Under the pieces are notes generated by a model. It was not told the DNA's origin and did no database searches. It saw nothing but the letters and a program-made list of their open reading frames with translations. Made by a program: the position numbers and the translations under genes. This document shows positions 25,187-34,061 of a stretch of 64,000 nt of DNA, piece by piece. Every line of letters begins with the position of its first letter. The first letter of the stretch is position 1. Location: contig CANJLW010000017.1 of NCBI GenBank assembly GCA_947475245.1, positions 24,971 to 88,970 on the forward strand. Reading direction: 5' to 3'. Origin of the DNA: Acetobacteraceae bacterium. GTDB taxonomy: Bacteria; Pseudomonadota; Alphaproteobacteria; Acetobacterales; Acetobacteraceae.

Positions 25187-27636
25187 AACTGCTGCCGCTC
25201 TTTCTGGTATCCATGGCCGCCGTTGGCTACGAAACGGCGTTGACTCGCTATTTCGCCGTCGCGAAATGGTCGGAATACGGGTACTGGGTCATCTCCATCG
25301 TCATGGTCGGCTTCGCGCTCAGCGGCGTGGTGCTGGCGCTGTTCCGCGACAGCTTCGCCCGCCGCGGCGACCTGCTGCTGGCGTGGCTACCGGCGATTCT
25401 GGTTCTGACAGCGGCCGGCGGCTTCTACTGCACGACCATCAACCCGTTTAACCCGCTGCAATTGCAGAATCAGGCGACCTGGGAATCGCAGATCTGGAAC
25501 ATCGCCGGATATTACGCCGCGCTGCTGCCGTTCTTCTTCCTGACCGGCGTTTTCATCAGCATCACGTTCATCCTCAACGCCCGTCGGATCGGCGCGGTCT
25601 ATGGTTACGACCTGACCGGGGCTGGGGCCGGGGCCGCGCTGGTGCTGATCGCCATGTATGCCGTGCACGCCTTCGATCTCGTGCCGCTTCTGCTGATCCC
25701 CATTGCGCTCAGCGCGATTTTCACCCCCGGCCCCCATCGGCTGCACGCATCCCTGGCGGCGCTCGCGGCCCTGATCGTCGCGGAAGGCCTGCTGCTGACC
25801 GGCACTCAGCCCGCGTTTAACGACTTCAAGGCGATCTATGCGCCGCTGAACACGCCCGACGCCAAGATCGTCGCGACCGTCAAGTCACCGCGCGGCGACT
25901 ACCAATTGCTGGACGACTTTACCGAGCGGGTCGACACCGACATTTCCAATAATGCCGGCATGATGGGACTGCCGGGGCCGCCGGACACGTTCGGCCTGTA
26001 TCGCGACGGCAATCGCATCGCCGCGCTGCCCAAACCCGGCCCAATCGATGTCGGCTATACTCGCGCCGGCCTCGCCGCCCTGCCCTACGAATTGATCCCC
26101 AACGCCCGCGTGCTGATCGCCGGCGCATCCGGCGGGTTCCGCGTGGCAGAGGCGCTGTCGATGGGCGCGATCAAAATCCGGGTGCTGGAATCCGAACCCG
26201 TGCTGGCGGACGCCCTGACCTCCGGCTTATGGCCGGCGCTGCCGATGCCGATCGATCCGGCGGTACGCGTGGGCCGTGAAAGTGTCCCGACCGCGGTCAG
26301 CCAGGGCGTCTACGATATCGTCGATCTGTCCGCCGACTTCCTCGACGCGGCGGAAGCCAACGCCACCGCCTTCACGACCCAGGCCATCGCGACCTATGTG
26401 CGCCAATTGGCGCCGGGCGGCGTGGTCTCAATCCCCGTCTCCATCCGCGACTTTCCCGTCTATGCGCTGCGCATGCTGGCGACGGTGCGCGATGGACTAC
26501 TGCTCGCCGGCATTCGCGATCCGCGCGATCATGTCGTGGTGTACCGCTCCGCCTGGTCCGTCCGCATCCTTCTGTCGCGCGATGCCTGGACGCCCGCCGC
26601 CGTCGCCGCGATCCGCGCCTTCTGCGACAAGCGGTCCTTCGACGTCTCCTGGTATCCCGGCATCGATATCGTTGCCGCCCGCGCCACGCTCTATAACGAT
26701 CTACCGGTGATCGCCTTCGACACTGGGCAGGTCTCGATCGGCTCCGCGGAAGACGCCATCGCCAACGAAGCGGAAGCGACGCTGATCGGACGGGAAACAC
26801 CGTCCGCCGCGACCTTCAACCTGTCGCCGATCACCCTCGACCGCCCCTTCTTCTACGCCATTCTCCGCCTCGACCAGCTCGGCACCATCCTGAAACGGCT
26901 GGAAATCCTGCCGCAGGCGGAAGTCGGCGCGCTGGTCAACATCGCCGTACTCGGACAGGCAATCGTCATCGCGGTCCTGGTCCTGGCCGTGCCGCTGATC
27001 GCGCCCGGGCGGCTGCGCTCGTTTGGCGGCGCGGGCGGTGCCAGCCTTTGGCGCGCGGTCGCCTATTTCCCGGCCCTCGGTCTCGGCTTCCTGTTCATCG
27101 AGATGTTCCTGATCGAGAAAGCCAGCCTCTGGCTGAACGATCGAACCAGCGGCTTCGCGCTTGTATTGACCGGCATGCTGGTGTTTTCCGGCATCGGCAG
27201 CATGGCCGCATCGCGCTACGCCGACGCGCCTCGCTCTGGTGCCATCATGGTCTGCGGCATCGTCATCGCCTGGTGCATCGCCGTCCTGATGCTGCTGCAA
27301 CCGTTGATCCTCGCGACCATGCCGTTGCCCTGGATCGCCCGCGCCGCGCTATTGCTGGTGATTATCGCCCCCGTCTCACTCGCGCTCGGCTTGCCCTTCC
27401 CGCTTGGCCTTTCCCGCATGGGCGAGTCCGGGTTCCTGCCCTGGGCCTGGGGCTTGAACGGGGCATTTTCCGTTGTCGCGACACCATTGGCCAATCTGAT
27501 CGCCCGCGAAGCCGGATTCGACAGGGTTCTGTTATGCTCGGCGATCCTGTATGGCGTGGCTTTGATAACCTTTCCTATCATGAGGAACCGCCCAGCGTGG
27601 CAAACTCGATCAACCAACTTACCCGTCGCGGACTGA
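25183..27636 (+). CDS. Polytopic membrane protein with spermidine-synthase-like domain
   Basis: An 817-residue protein. About seven membrane helices occupy residues 1-205, a soluble Rossmann-like domain ~230-570, and about seven more helices ~585-810. The soluble part recalls spermidine synthase/SAM methyltransferase folds (NARVLIAGASGGFRVAEALSM, then VLESEPVLADAL). But the SpeE G-G-G-D-G-G motif reads AGASGG, and the catalytic D-S-T-D-P becomes DLSADF, so polyamine synthesis is unlikely. Authentic speE is at 56853. The hydrolase upstream and the Tat-PCMT gene downstream both overlap it. Function unknown; a membrane-linked transferase or transporter is possible. Confidence 0.8.
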   Translation: MKLLPLFLVSMAAVGYETALTRYFAVAKWSEYGYWVISIVMVGFALSGVVLALFRDSFARRGDLLLAWLPAILVLTAAGGFYCTTINPFNPLQLQNQATWESQIWNIAGYYAALLPFFFLTGVFISITFILNARRIGAVYGYDLTGAGAGAALVLIAMYAVHAFDLVPLLLIPIALSAIFTPGPHRLHASLAALAALIVAEGLLLTGTQPAFNDFKAIYAPLNTPDAKIVATVKSPRGDYQLLDDFTERVDTDISNNAGMMGLPGPPDTFGLYRDGNRIAALPKPGPIDVGYTRAGLAALPYELIPNARVLIAGASGGFRVAEALSMGAIKIRVLESEPVLADALTSGLWPALPMPIDPAVRVGRESVPTAVSQGVYDIVDLSADFLDAAEANATAFTTQAIATYVRQLAPGGVVSIPVSIRDFPVYALRMLATVRDGLLLAGIRDPRDHVVVYRSAWSVRILLSRDAWTPAAVAAIRAFCDKRSFDVSWYPGIDIVAARATLYNDLPVIAFDTGQVSIGSAEDAIANEAEATLIGRETPSAATFNLSPITLDRPFFYAILRLDQLGTILKRLEILPQAEVGALVNIAVLGQAIVIAVLVLAVPLIAPGRLRSFGGAGGASLWRAVAYFPALGLGFLFIEMFLIEKASLWLNDRTSGFALVLTGMLVFSGIGSMAASRYADAPRSGAIMVCGIVIAWCIAVLMLLQPLILATMPLPWIARAALLLVIIAPVSLALGLPFPLGLSRMGESGFLPWAWGLNGAFSVVATPLANLIAREAGFDRVLLCSAILYGVALITFPIMRNRPAWQTRSTNLPVAD

Positions 27637-28469
27637 TTTCCGGTGCCGCATGCCTCGCCCCCGCGCTTCTGAGCCGCCCCTCGTTCGCCGCCTCCGCCTG
27701 GAATAAGGCCGCCTTCGAAAAGGCCATGCAGGAATCCGGGCGTCCCGTCAGCCTGAGCGATGCCCAGTTCGACGCGATCCAGCGGCGCAAGCCGATCGCC
27801 ATGCGCCGCATCGAATCCTATCTGAAGGAACGGCTGGGTTCGGCCGATCCCGCCGTGATGGCAGCTTTCGAGGCCGTGCCGCGCGAATATTACCATTATC
27901 TGTATTCCGACCGACGCGCGACGCCGGGCGACGCCTATGAAGACAACCCCAAGCCCTGGGCCTTGGGCTATGGGTCGGCGTTGTCAGACTATCTGGGGCA
28001 GGCCTACATGACCCAGATCTGCAAGCCCGCGCCTGGCGAAGTGACGCTTGAAATCGGCACCGGCAGCGGCTTCCAAAGCTCCCTGCTCTCCCGCATCGTC
28101 AAGGACTCCTACTCGATCGAGATCATCGAGCCACTCGGCAAGGCGGTCGGTAAAATCTTCGCGCCATTGGGCTACACCAATGTGCACAGCCGCGTCGGCG
28201 ACGGGTATTTCGGCTGGCCGGAAATCCAGGGCGGGTTCGACATCATCATCGTCACCTGCGCCGCAACCTTCGCGCCGCCCGAACTGTTCAAGCAGTTGAA
28301 GCCGAACGGTCGTATGATCATCCCCATCGGACAGCCGTTCAAGCGCGGTCAGGTGCTGTATGTTTACACCAAGGACGCCGAGGGCAAGATCCACTCGAAG
28401 CGCGACGTCGGCGTCTTCTTCATCCCGATGACGGGCGCGATCCAGAAAAGCCAGCCTCCCCGCGAATAG
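27597..28469 (+). CDS. Protein-L-isoaspartate O-methyltransferase-like protein with Tat signal
   Basis: About 290 residues from the GTG at 27597, with TGAGGAA placed nine bases before it. The start overlaps the upstream gene by 40 bases. The N-terminus carries a twin-arginine signal, TRRGLISGAACLAPALLSRP. The body matches PCMT proteins: YLGQAYMTQICKPAPGE, SAM motif I LEIGTGSGFQSSLLSRIV, FDIIIVTCAA and ELFKQLKPNGRMIIPIG. PCMT repairs isoaspartate using S-adenosylmethionine, a cytoplasmic cofactor, so a Tat-exported copy is odd. Either the signal is a membrane anchor or false, or the protein does something else. Confidence 0.82.
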   Translation: MANSINQLTRRGLISGAACLAPALLSRPSFAASAWNKAAFEKAMQESGRPVSLSDAQFDAIQRRKPIAMRRIESYLKERLGSADPAVMAAFEAVPREYYHYLYSDRRATPGDAYEDNPKPWALGYGSALSDYLGQAYMTQICKPAPGEVTLEIGTGSGFQSSLLSRIVKDSYSIEIIEPLGKAVGKIFAPLGYTNVHSRVGDGYFGWPEIQGGFDIIIVTCAATFAPPELFKQLKPNGRMIIPIGQPFKRGQVLYVYTKDAEGKIHSKRDVGVFFIPMTGAIQKSQPPRE

Positions 28470-28493
28470 CGTCATCAACATAAGCGAGCACCC

Positions 28494-29810
28494 ATGCGAA
28501 TCTCGGTCTTCGGTATCGGTTATGTAGGCGTGGTGTCCTGCGGGTGTCTGGCCGAACTCGGGCACGAGGTGATCGGTGTCGACGTAACGCCCGAAAAGGT
28601 GGCGCTGCTTGCCGGCGGACGCTCTCCGATCGTCGAGGAAGAGATCGACCATCTGATCGCCGATGCCGTTGCCAAGGGGCGGCTGACAGCGACGGCGGAT
28701 GTCGCTGACGCCGTCGCGCGCACCGAAGTCTCCTTCATCTCCGTCGGCACGCCCAGCGCGGCCGACGGCAGCGTCGCCCTTGGCGCGGTGGACAACGTCG
28801 TGGCATCGATCGGTCGAGCACTGCGGGACAAACCGGGGAGCCATGCCGTCGTGATGCGCTCCACCGTGCCGCCGGGCACCGGAGAGGATCGGGTCATCCC
28901 GATCCTGGAGCAGGCGGCGGGCCGAAAGATCGGCGATCGGCTGTACTACTACAGTAACCCGGAGTTTCTGCGCGAAGGCTCGTCGGTCAAGGATTTCCGC
29001 GCCCCGCCGTTCACGTTGATCGGCGCCCCCGAAGGCGACGATGCCGCGATGCTGCGCGCCATCTATGCCCCGATCGCCGCCCCGGTGCATGTCGCGCCGT
29101 TACGGGTCGCCGAAAGCGTCAAGCATATCTCCAACGTCTATCACGCGGTGAAACTCGCCTTCGCCAACGAAGCGGGTGCCATCCTGTCATCCTATGGCGT
29201 CGATGCGCGGGAAGCGTTTCGCCTGCTGTGCGAGGATCGCGTGCTGAACGTGTCGCCGGCCTATCTGCGTCCCGGCTTCGCGTTTGGCGGCTCCTGCCTG
29301 CCCAAGGATATCCGCAGCTTCCTGGCACTGGCGGAAGACCGCAACATCGCCGCGCCGTTCCTGAAGAACGTGCTGCCGTCGAATATCGCCAATATCGATC
29401 GCACGTTCGAGGCGATTGCCCGTCATGGCCGCCAACCCGTCAGCCTGTTCGGCCTGGCCTTCAAGCAAGGCACCGACGACCTGCGGGAATCCCCCTTCGT
29501 GCAGTTGGCCGAACGCCTGTTGGGCAAGGGCTTCGACCTGCGCATCTATGATCGTTTCGTGCAGGTCGCACGCCTGATGGGGTCCAACCGCGCCTATATC
29601 GAACGGGAAATCCCGCATCTGGAGCGTCTGATGGTCATCAGCCCGGAAGCGGCGCTGTCATCCAGCCGCATCGCGGTCATCGGGCATGTATCGGCGGAGG
29701 ACCGGCCGGCGCTGCTGGCCGCGCTGTCCGGCCATATCGTCATCGATCTCGCCGGCATCGCCGAACTGCGCGCCCATCCGGGGATCGACTATCACGGATT
29801 ATGTTGGTGA
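28494..29810 (+). CDS. algD: GDP-mannose 6-dehydrogenase / UDP-sugar dehydrogenase
   Basis: A 438-residue NAD-dependent nucleotide-sugar dehydrogenase that makes a GDP- or UDP-hexuronic acid. It follows Pseudomonas AlgD closely along its length: start MRISVFGIGYVGVVSCGCLAE, EVIGVDVTPEKV, NPEFLREGSSVKDF and GFAFGGSCLPKD with the catalytic cysteine at position 268. The late motif FGLAFKQGTDDLRESPFVQL also matches. This favours GDP-mannose as substrate over UDP-glucose, though specificity needs testing. No alginate polymerisation genes are adjacent; a GT4 glycosyltransferase follows. Confidence 0.8.
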   Translation: MRISVFGIGYVGVVSCGCLAELGHEVIGVDVTPEKVALLAGGRSPIVEEEIDHLIADAVAKGRLTATADVADAVARTEVSFISVGTPSAADGSVALGAVDNVVASIGRALRDKPGSHAVVMRSTVPPGTGEDRVIPILEQAAGRKIGDRLYYYSNPEFLREGSSVKDFRAPPFTLIGAPEGDDAAMLRAIYAPIAAPVHVAPLRVAESVKHISNVYHAVKLAFANEAGAILSSYGVDAREAFRLLCEDRVLNVSPAYLRPGFAFGGSCLPKDIRSFLALAEDRNIAAPFLKNVLPSNIANIDRTFEAIARHGRQPVSLFGLAFKQGTDDLRESPFVQLAERLLGKGFDLRIYDRFVQVARLMGSNRAYIEREIPHLERLMVISPEAALSSSRIAVIGHVSAEDRPALLAALSGHIVIDLAGIAELRAHPGIDYHGLCW

Positions 29811-29862
29811 CGATCGGCGCTCACCGGCCGCGCCGAACGCTATCCGGCGGAGTGCGTTGATC

Positions 29863-31098
29863 ATGCGGCCGCGCATGCTCTTTGTCAGCCCGCGCTTTCT
29901 GTTCCCTATGGATCAGGGCGGCAAAATCCGCACCGGCAACATCCTGCGCGGCCTTAAGGGCGGCGCCTTCGATGTCACGCTGGCATCGCCCGCGCCGCGT
30001 GAACTGGCCCGCTTCGCCGCCGATATCGACGCCGCCTGCGACCATTTTCTGTCCTGGCCGGAACAACCGCCCTCTCGCCTGCGTCGCCTGCTGGCGTTGG
30101 CCGATCGCCTTCCCGTTGCCGCAGCCACAGACCGCTCCGCGGCCGGCAGCGCCGTCGTCGCGCGCGCCCTGGCGACCCGCCCTGACGTCGCGGTGGTTGA
30201 TTTTCCGCATGCCGGCGTGTTGGCCCCAGGCCGGATCGACGCCGCCAGCGTGATGTTCACGCATAACGTCGAGGCGGAAATTTTCGAACGCCACGCCGCC
30301 CGCACGCGCGGACTTTGGCACCTGATCTGGAGCCAGCAGAGCCGCAAAATGCGGCGCTTCGAGGCGGAGACACTGCAACGCTTCGACAGCGTCGTCGCCG
30401 TTTCCAAACGCGATGCCGAGGTATTGACCAAGCGCTATGCCCTGCCGGTGGTGGAGGATATCGACACCGGCGTCGATCTGGATTTCTTCGCGTTCCAACC
30501 CGAAGCCGCCGCCCCCGATCCGGGCGCGGACGGCGGCATGCTCGTCTTCACGGCGACCATGAGTTGGGCGGCGAATGTCGAGGGTATCCATTTTCTGCTC
30601 GACGACGTCTGGCCGACCCTGCTGCGCGCGCGCCCCAACATCAAAGCCGTCATCATCGGGCGCAATCCACCGGCATCGCTGTCCGACAAAATCCGGGAAC
30701 GCGGTCTGAACGTGACCCTGACGGGGTTTGTCGACGATATCCGCCCCTATGTCGCCGCAAGCCATGTCTACGTCATCCCCCTGTTCGTCGGCAGCGGCAC
30801 GCGGATCAAGGCGTTCGAGGCGATGGCGATGGGTCGCCCCGTCGTTTCAACCTCTCTGGGTATCGAGGGCCTGGAGGTCACCGACAATGAACACTTCCTG
30901 CGCGCCGACGACGCCGCCGCGTTTTCCACCGCGATCCTCGGGTTGCTCGACGATGCCGCGATGCGTGGCCGCGTCGCCCGAGCCGCGCGCGATCTGATGG
31001 AAGCGAAATTCTCCTGGAAACAGGTGGCGCGTCAGTTCGAGGCAATCTGTCTGCGCGCGCTGGAACGCCGTAACGTCGGACACTCCTCGTCCGAATAG
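29863..31098 (+). CDS. Glycosyltransferase family 4
   Basis: A 411-residue retaining glycosyltransferase with two Rossmann halves. The N-terminal loop is FLFPMDQGGKIRTGN. The C-terminal half carries FTATMSWAANVEGI and the donor-binding pattern VGSGTRIKAFEAMAMGRPVV, whose Glu residues form the E-x7-E type motif. It starts at ATG 29863 after GGCGGAGT. It is 52 bases from the sugar-dehydrogenase gene, so it may add a uronic acid or another sugar to a surface glycan related to the 1-5857 locus. Donor and acceptor unknown. Confidence 0.88.
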   Translation: MRPRMLFVSPRFLFPMDQGGKIRTGNILRGLKGGAFDVTLASPAPRELARFAADIDAACDHFLSWPEQPPSRLRRLLALADRLPVAAATDRSAAGSAVVARALATRPDVAVVDFPHAGVLAPGRIDAASVMFTHNVEAEIFERHAARTRGLWHLIWSQQSRKMRRFEAETLQRFDSVVAVSKRDAEVLTKRYALPVVEDIDTGVDLDFFAFQPEAAAPDPGADGGMLVFTATMSWAANVEGIHFLLDDVWPTLLRARPNIKAVIIGRNPPASLSDKIRERGLNVTLTGFVDDIRPYVAASHVYVIPLFVGSGTRIKAFEAMAMGRPVVSTSLGIEGLEVTDNEHFLRADDAAAFSTAILGLLDDAAMRGRVARAARDLMEAKFSWKQVARQFEAICLRALERRNVGHSSSE

Positions 31099-31106
31099 GC
31101 CAGGAC

Positions 31107-32810
31107 ATGAACGCATCCGACAAACAGCCGACCGCGAAAACGCCCGCCGATCCCGTGCAGGACAGTATTGAGGCGCTCCGCGCCCGCGCCCGATCCTTCG
31201 TCCCGGTCGGCAAGGTGGACCAATTGGCGCGGCAATGGCTACCGCCCGGTCGGACCGAAGCCGCGCGGCAGGATTTGGCATTGCGATTGGCCAACGAATT
31301 GGCGCTGTCGATCACATCGCTCCTGGGGGCCACACCGTTCGACCGCCTGGCGCGCGCGACGACACCCGACTCGCCGCAGCAGGCCCAGGCTCTGGCGGCG
31401 TTGCGACAAGCCCGCTTTCACCTGTTGCAGCGGAAATCGGGCCATTGGATCGATGCCGCGACCGGGCAGGCGGTTCCCATCGCGGGCGTCACGCCGATGA
31501 TAACCGACAGCGAGCACTGCCTGGTCAGGCTCGCGCCGTTTCCCGATGGTGCCTTCCGCGTCGCCGGAGAGGCTGTCGGCCTCGACGATGCGGCACGGGC
31601 TGTAGCCTTGGGATTCATGCGCCCCGACCGACGCGGACTGACAAATCCGACACGCTGCGCGGAAGCGGTGTTCCGTCATATCGTGCGCCATGCGCGGATC
31701 GAACCGCCCTCCCCCTTTCATCCCGAGACCAACCCGCTGGACCGGATCGCCGCCGCCTGGGCCGATCTGGGGCGCGAACCCTTGGCCGAGGAGCGGATGT
31801 TGGTGCGCCCGATAACCAGTCAGGGCGAAATGTTCGCTGCCATGCGCGCCGTGTCGTTCGCGCGGGACCTCGGTCAACCGCGACTGGCGGCGGCCTACAC
31901 GTCGATCGCGCGCGTCATGATGGAATCGTTGGCGTTGCGTGCGACCAACGGCTCCACCAGCGGTGGGATCGACGCCATGAGCGCGGATCTCGACATCGCC
32001 ATCGCGCGCGGGTTGGTACCGCCGGAAACGCGGGCATTGTTCGACTCCCTGCGCCTGCGCGTCGAAATCCGGCCGGCGGCCGGCGCGGGCGGCAATCCGG
32101 ACGTCGATAAGTTGATCCAACGCATCCAGGGCCTGCGCGCCAAAACAGTGGAGCGCGGATGCACGGAGCAGGAGGCGCTGGCGGCGGCCGAGAAGGTGGC
32201 GGAACTGCTGGATCGCCACGGCCTGTCCATGAGCGAGTTGGACATGCGCCGGCAGGCCTGCGAGGGGGTGGGCATTACCACGGACCGCAAGCGGCGCGCG
32301 CCGATCGACGATTGCGTCGGGATGATCGGGGTCTTTTTCGACTGCCGTCTCTGGGGGGAAACTCGGTCCGACGGCATGCTGCACTACGTGTTTTTCGGCA
32401 TGCCCGCCGATGTTCAGGCGGCGCTTTACCTCTATGACCTCGTCGCCCTGGCGTTTACGAGCGAAACCGCCGCGTTCCAGAACGGTGCCGCCTATCGGAA
32501 GACGGATTCCAGCCAGCGGCGCACCATGACAACGTCGTTCCAGGTCGGTTTGGCGCGCGGCATCAACGCCAAGCTGTCGGCGCTGCGCGACGCGCGCACC
32601 GGCGCGATACGCCAGGGGCCCGGTCGCGATCTGGTGCCGATCAAGGCTTCCATTGTCGACGAGGAACTCGCTCGCCTCGGCCTCACACTCCGCAAGAAAA
32701 GCGCGGCGCGCCGCATGGTGCGCAGCGACGCGTTCGAGGCGGGCAAGGAGGCCGGAGAACGCTTCGAGTATCGCCAGGGGATCGCCGGGGGGCGATCGAA
32801 CGATCGGTAG
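31107..32810 (+). CDS. DUF2786/DUF7168-containing protein
   Basis: A 567-residue protein of unknown function. Residues ~330-375 match the DUF2786 pattern: IQRIQGLRAKTVERGCTEQE, then AAEKVAELLDRHGLSMSELD. A DUF7168-like region follows (FFDCRLWGETRSDGMLHYVF and FGMPADVQAALYLYDLVALAF). These domains also occur in phage and plasmid proteins. The first ~320 residues match nothing I recognise. There is no signal peptide or membrane span. It starts eight bases after the GT4 gene, so it may be cotranscribed, but no functional link is evident. Confidence 0.65.
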   Translation: MNASDKQPTAKTPADPVQDSIEALRARARSFVPVGKVDQLARQWLPPGRTEAARQDLALRLANELALSITSLLGATPFDRLARATTPDSPQQAQALAALRQARFHLLQRKSGHWIDAATGQAVPIAGVTPMITDSEHCLVRLAPFPDGAFRVAGEAVGLDDAARAVALGFMRPDRRGLTNPTRCAEAVFRHIVRHARIEPPSPFHPETNPLDRIAAAWADLGREPLAEERMLVRPITSQGEMFAAMRAVSFARDLGQPRLAAAYTSIARVMMESLALRATNGSTSGGIDAMSADLDIAIARGLVPPETRALFDSLRLRVEIRPAAGAGGNPDVDKLIQRIQGLRAKTVERGCTEQEALAAAEKVAELLDRHGLSMSELDMRRQACEGVGITTDRKRRAPIDDCVGMIGVFFDCRLWGETRSDGMLHYVFFGMPADVQAALYLYDLVALAFTSETAAFQNGAAYRKTDSSQRRTMTTSFQVGLARGINAKLSALRDARTGAIRQGPGRDLVPIKASIVDEELARLGLTLRKKSAARRMVRSDAFEAGKEAGERFEYRQGIAGGRSNDR

Positions 32811-32874
32811 ACCGCCATCGACGCGTGCGGAAAATCGGCGTAACCCGCCGGACGAAACAACAGAGCCTGACGCC

Positions 32875-33648
32875 ATGATACCAGAGTCCATTCCTCGCGC
32901 CGCGCTGATCACCGGCGGCGCGCAACGCCTGGGACGCGCAATCGCGCTGGCTTTGGCCGGGGCGGGCTTCGATATCGCGATCCACTGTAATGCCAGCGTG
33001 GAACAGGCGGAGGCGACGGCGGCCGATATTCGCGCCCTGGGCCGTCGCGCCGCGATCCTGCGCGCCGACCTGGCGACGGAAGCGCAAACAACCACCCTGA
33101 TGCCGGCGGCGACCCTGGCGTTGGGACCGATCGGGGTATTGGTCAACAACGCCAGTCGTTTTGAACGCGACGAATGGCACGACGCGACCCGGCAATCCTG
33201 GGACGCGCACCTGGAACCGAACCTGCGGGCACCCTTCGTGCTGACGCAGGCTTTCGCGCGGGTTCTGCCCTCCGACGCCGAGGGTGTCGTGATCAACATG
33301 ATTGACGAACGGGTATGGTCGCTCACGCCGCATTTTGTCTCTTATACTGTATCGAAAATGGCCCTGTGGGGCCTGACGCAGAGTCTGGCGCTGGCCCTGG
33401 CGCCGCGCATTCGGGTGAACGGCATCGGGCCGGGTCCCAGCCTGCCGAATACCCGCCAGACGATGGAGCAGTTCCAGCGCCAGGCTGCATCGGTACCGCT
33501 GGGTCACGGGGCGGATCCGGATGAAATCGGCGCCGCCGTACTGTCGATCCTGTCACTGCGGTCGATGACGGGACAGATGATCGCCCTGGACGGCGGACAA
33601 CATCTGCAATGGTCTCCGACGCCGGCGTCCGCGGTGTTGGAGGAATAG
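32875..33648 (+). CDS. SDR oxidoreductase, FolM/PTR1-like pteridine reductase
   Basis: A 257-residue short-chain dehydrogenase. NAD(P) binding is ITGGAQRLGRAIAL with NNAS at the active-site strand; the catalytic Tyr and Lys are in FVSYTVSKMALWG. NMIDERVW in place of the usual Ser strand and NGIGPGPSLPNTRQT near the C-terminus are typical of dihydromonapterin/dihydrofolate reductase FolM and PTR1-like enzymes. It lies two bases before folB, consistent with pterin metabolism. The ATG at 32875 is chosen over upstream open frame that runs inside the previous gene. Confidence 0.8.
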   Translation: MIPESIPRAALITGGAQRLGRAIALALAGAGFDIAIHCNASVEQAEATAADIRALGRRAAILRADLATEAQTTTLMPAATLALGPIGVLVNNASRFERDEWHDATRQSWDAHLEPNLRAPFVLTQAFARVLPSDAEGVVINMIDERVWSLTPHFVSYTVSKMALWGLTQSLALALAPRIRVNGIGPGPSLPNTRQTMEQFQRQAASVPLGHGADPDEIGAAVLSILSLRSMTGQMIALDGGQHLQWSPTPASAVLEE

Positions 33649-33650
33649 CG

Positions 33651-34061
33651 ATGGACCGGCACCGCCTCGCGGGCAACGACCGTGCCCTGCGCAACGTGTT
33701 CCTGCGCAATCTGATCCTCCAGGCCAGTATCGGCGTGCACGCGCACGAGCAGGTGGAATCCCAGCGGGTGCGGATCAATATCGATCTGGGCGTGGACGAC
33801 GACAGCGCGCGGGACGCCGACGACGGTATCGGGCGGGACGAGTTGGCCCGCGTCGTGGACTATGAAAAGGTCGCCGACGGTGTGCGCGCCCTGCTGGCGG
33901 GTGGGCATGTGCGGCTGGTCGAGACACTAGCAGAACGGATCGCCGCGTTTTGCCTGCTCGACATCCGTGTTATGCGCGTGCGGGTCCGGGTGGAGAAACT
34001 TGATATTCTTCCCGACGCGGAATCCGCCGGGGTAGAAATTGAACGGGTGCGCCGCATTTAG
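33651..34061 (+). CDS. folB: Dihydroneopterin aldolase
   Basis: A 136-residue folate-pathway enzyme that cleaves 7,8-dihydroneopterin to 6-hydroxymethyl-dihydropterin and glycolaldehyde. Recognisable features are LRNLILQASIGVHAHEQ with the conserved Glu, VVDYEKVADGVR, ETLAERIAAFCL and the catalytic Lys in RVRVEKLDILPDA. TTGGAGGA precedes the ATG at 33651. The last four bases overlap the convergent MFS gene, tail to tail. The N-terminus has about ten extra residues. Confidence 0.92.
   Translation: MDRHRLAGNDRALRNVFLRNLILQASIGVHAHEQVESQRVRINIDLGVDDDSARDADDGIGRDELARVVDYEKVADGVRALLAGGHVRLVETLAERIAAFCLLDIRVMRVRVRVEKLDILPDAESAGVEIERVRRI

Noticed and set aside
25183..27636. Annotation as a second functional spermidine synthase
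   Set aside because: The SAM/dcSAM-binding and catalytic Asp motifs are not preserved and the domain is embedded in a polytopic membrane protein.
31239..33326. Long open frame on the minus strand (~695 codons) opposite the DUF2786 and SDR genes
   Set aside because: It is antisense to well-supported genes, Arg/His/Gly-rich with no recognisable domain, and explained by high third-position GC.
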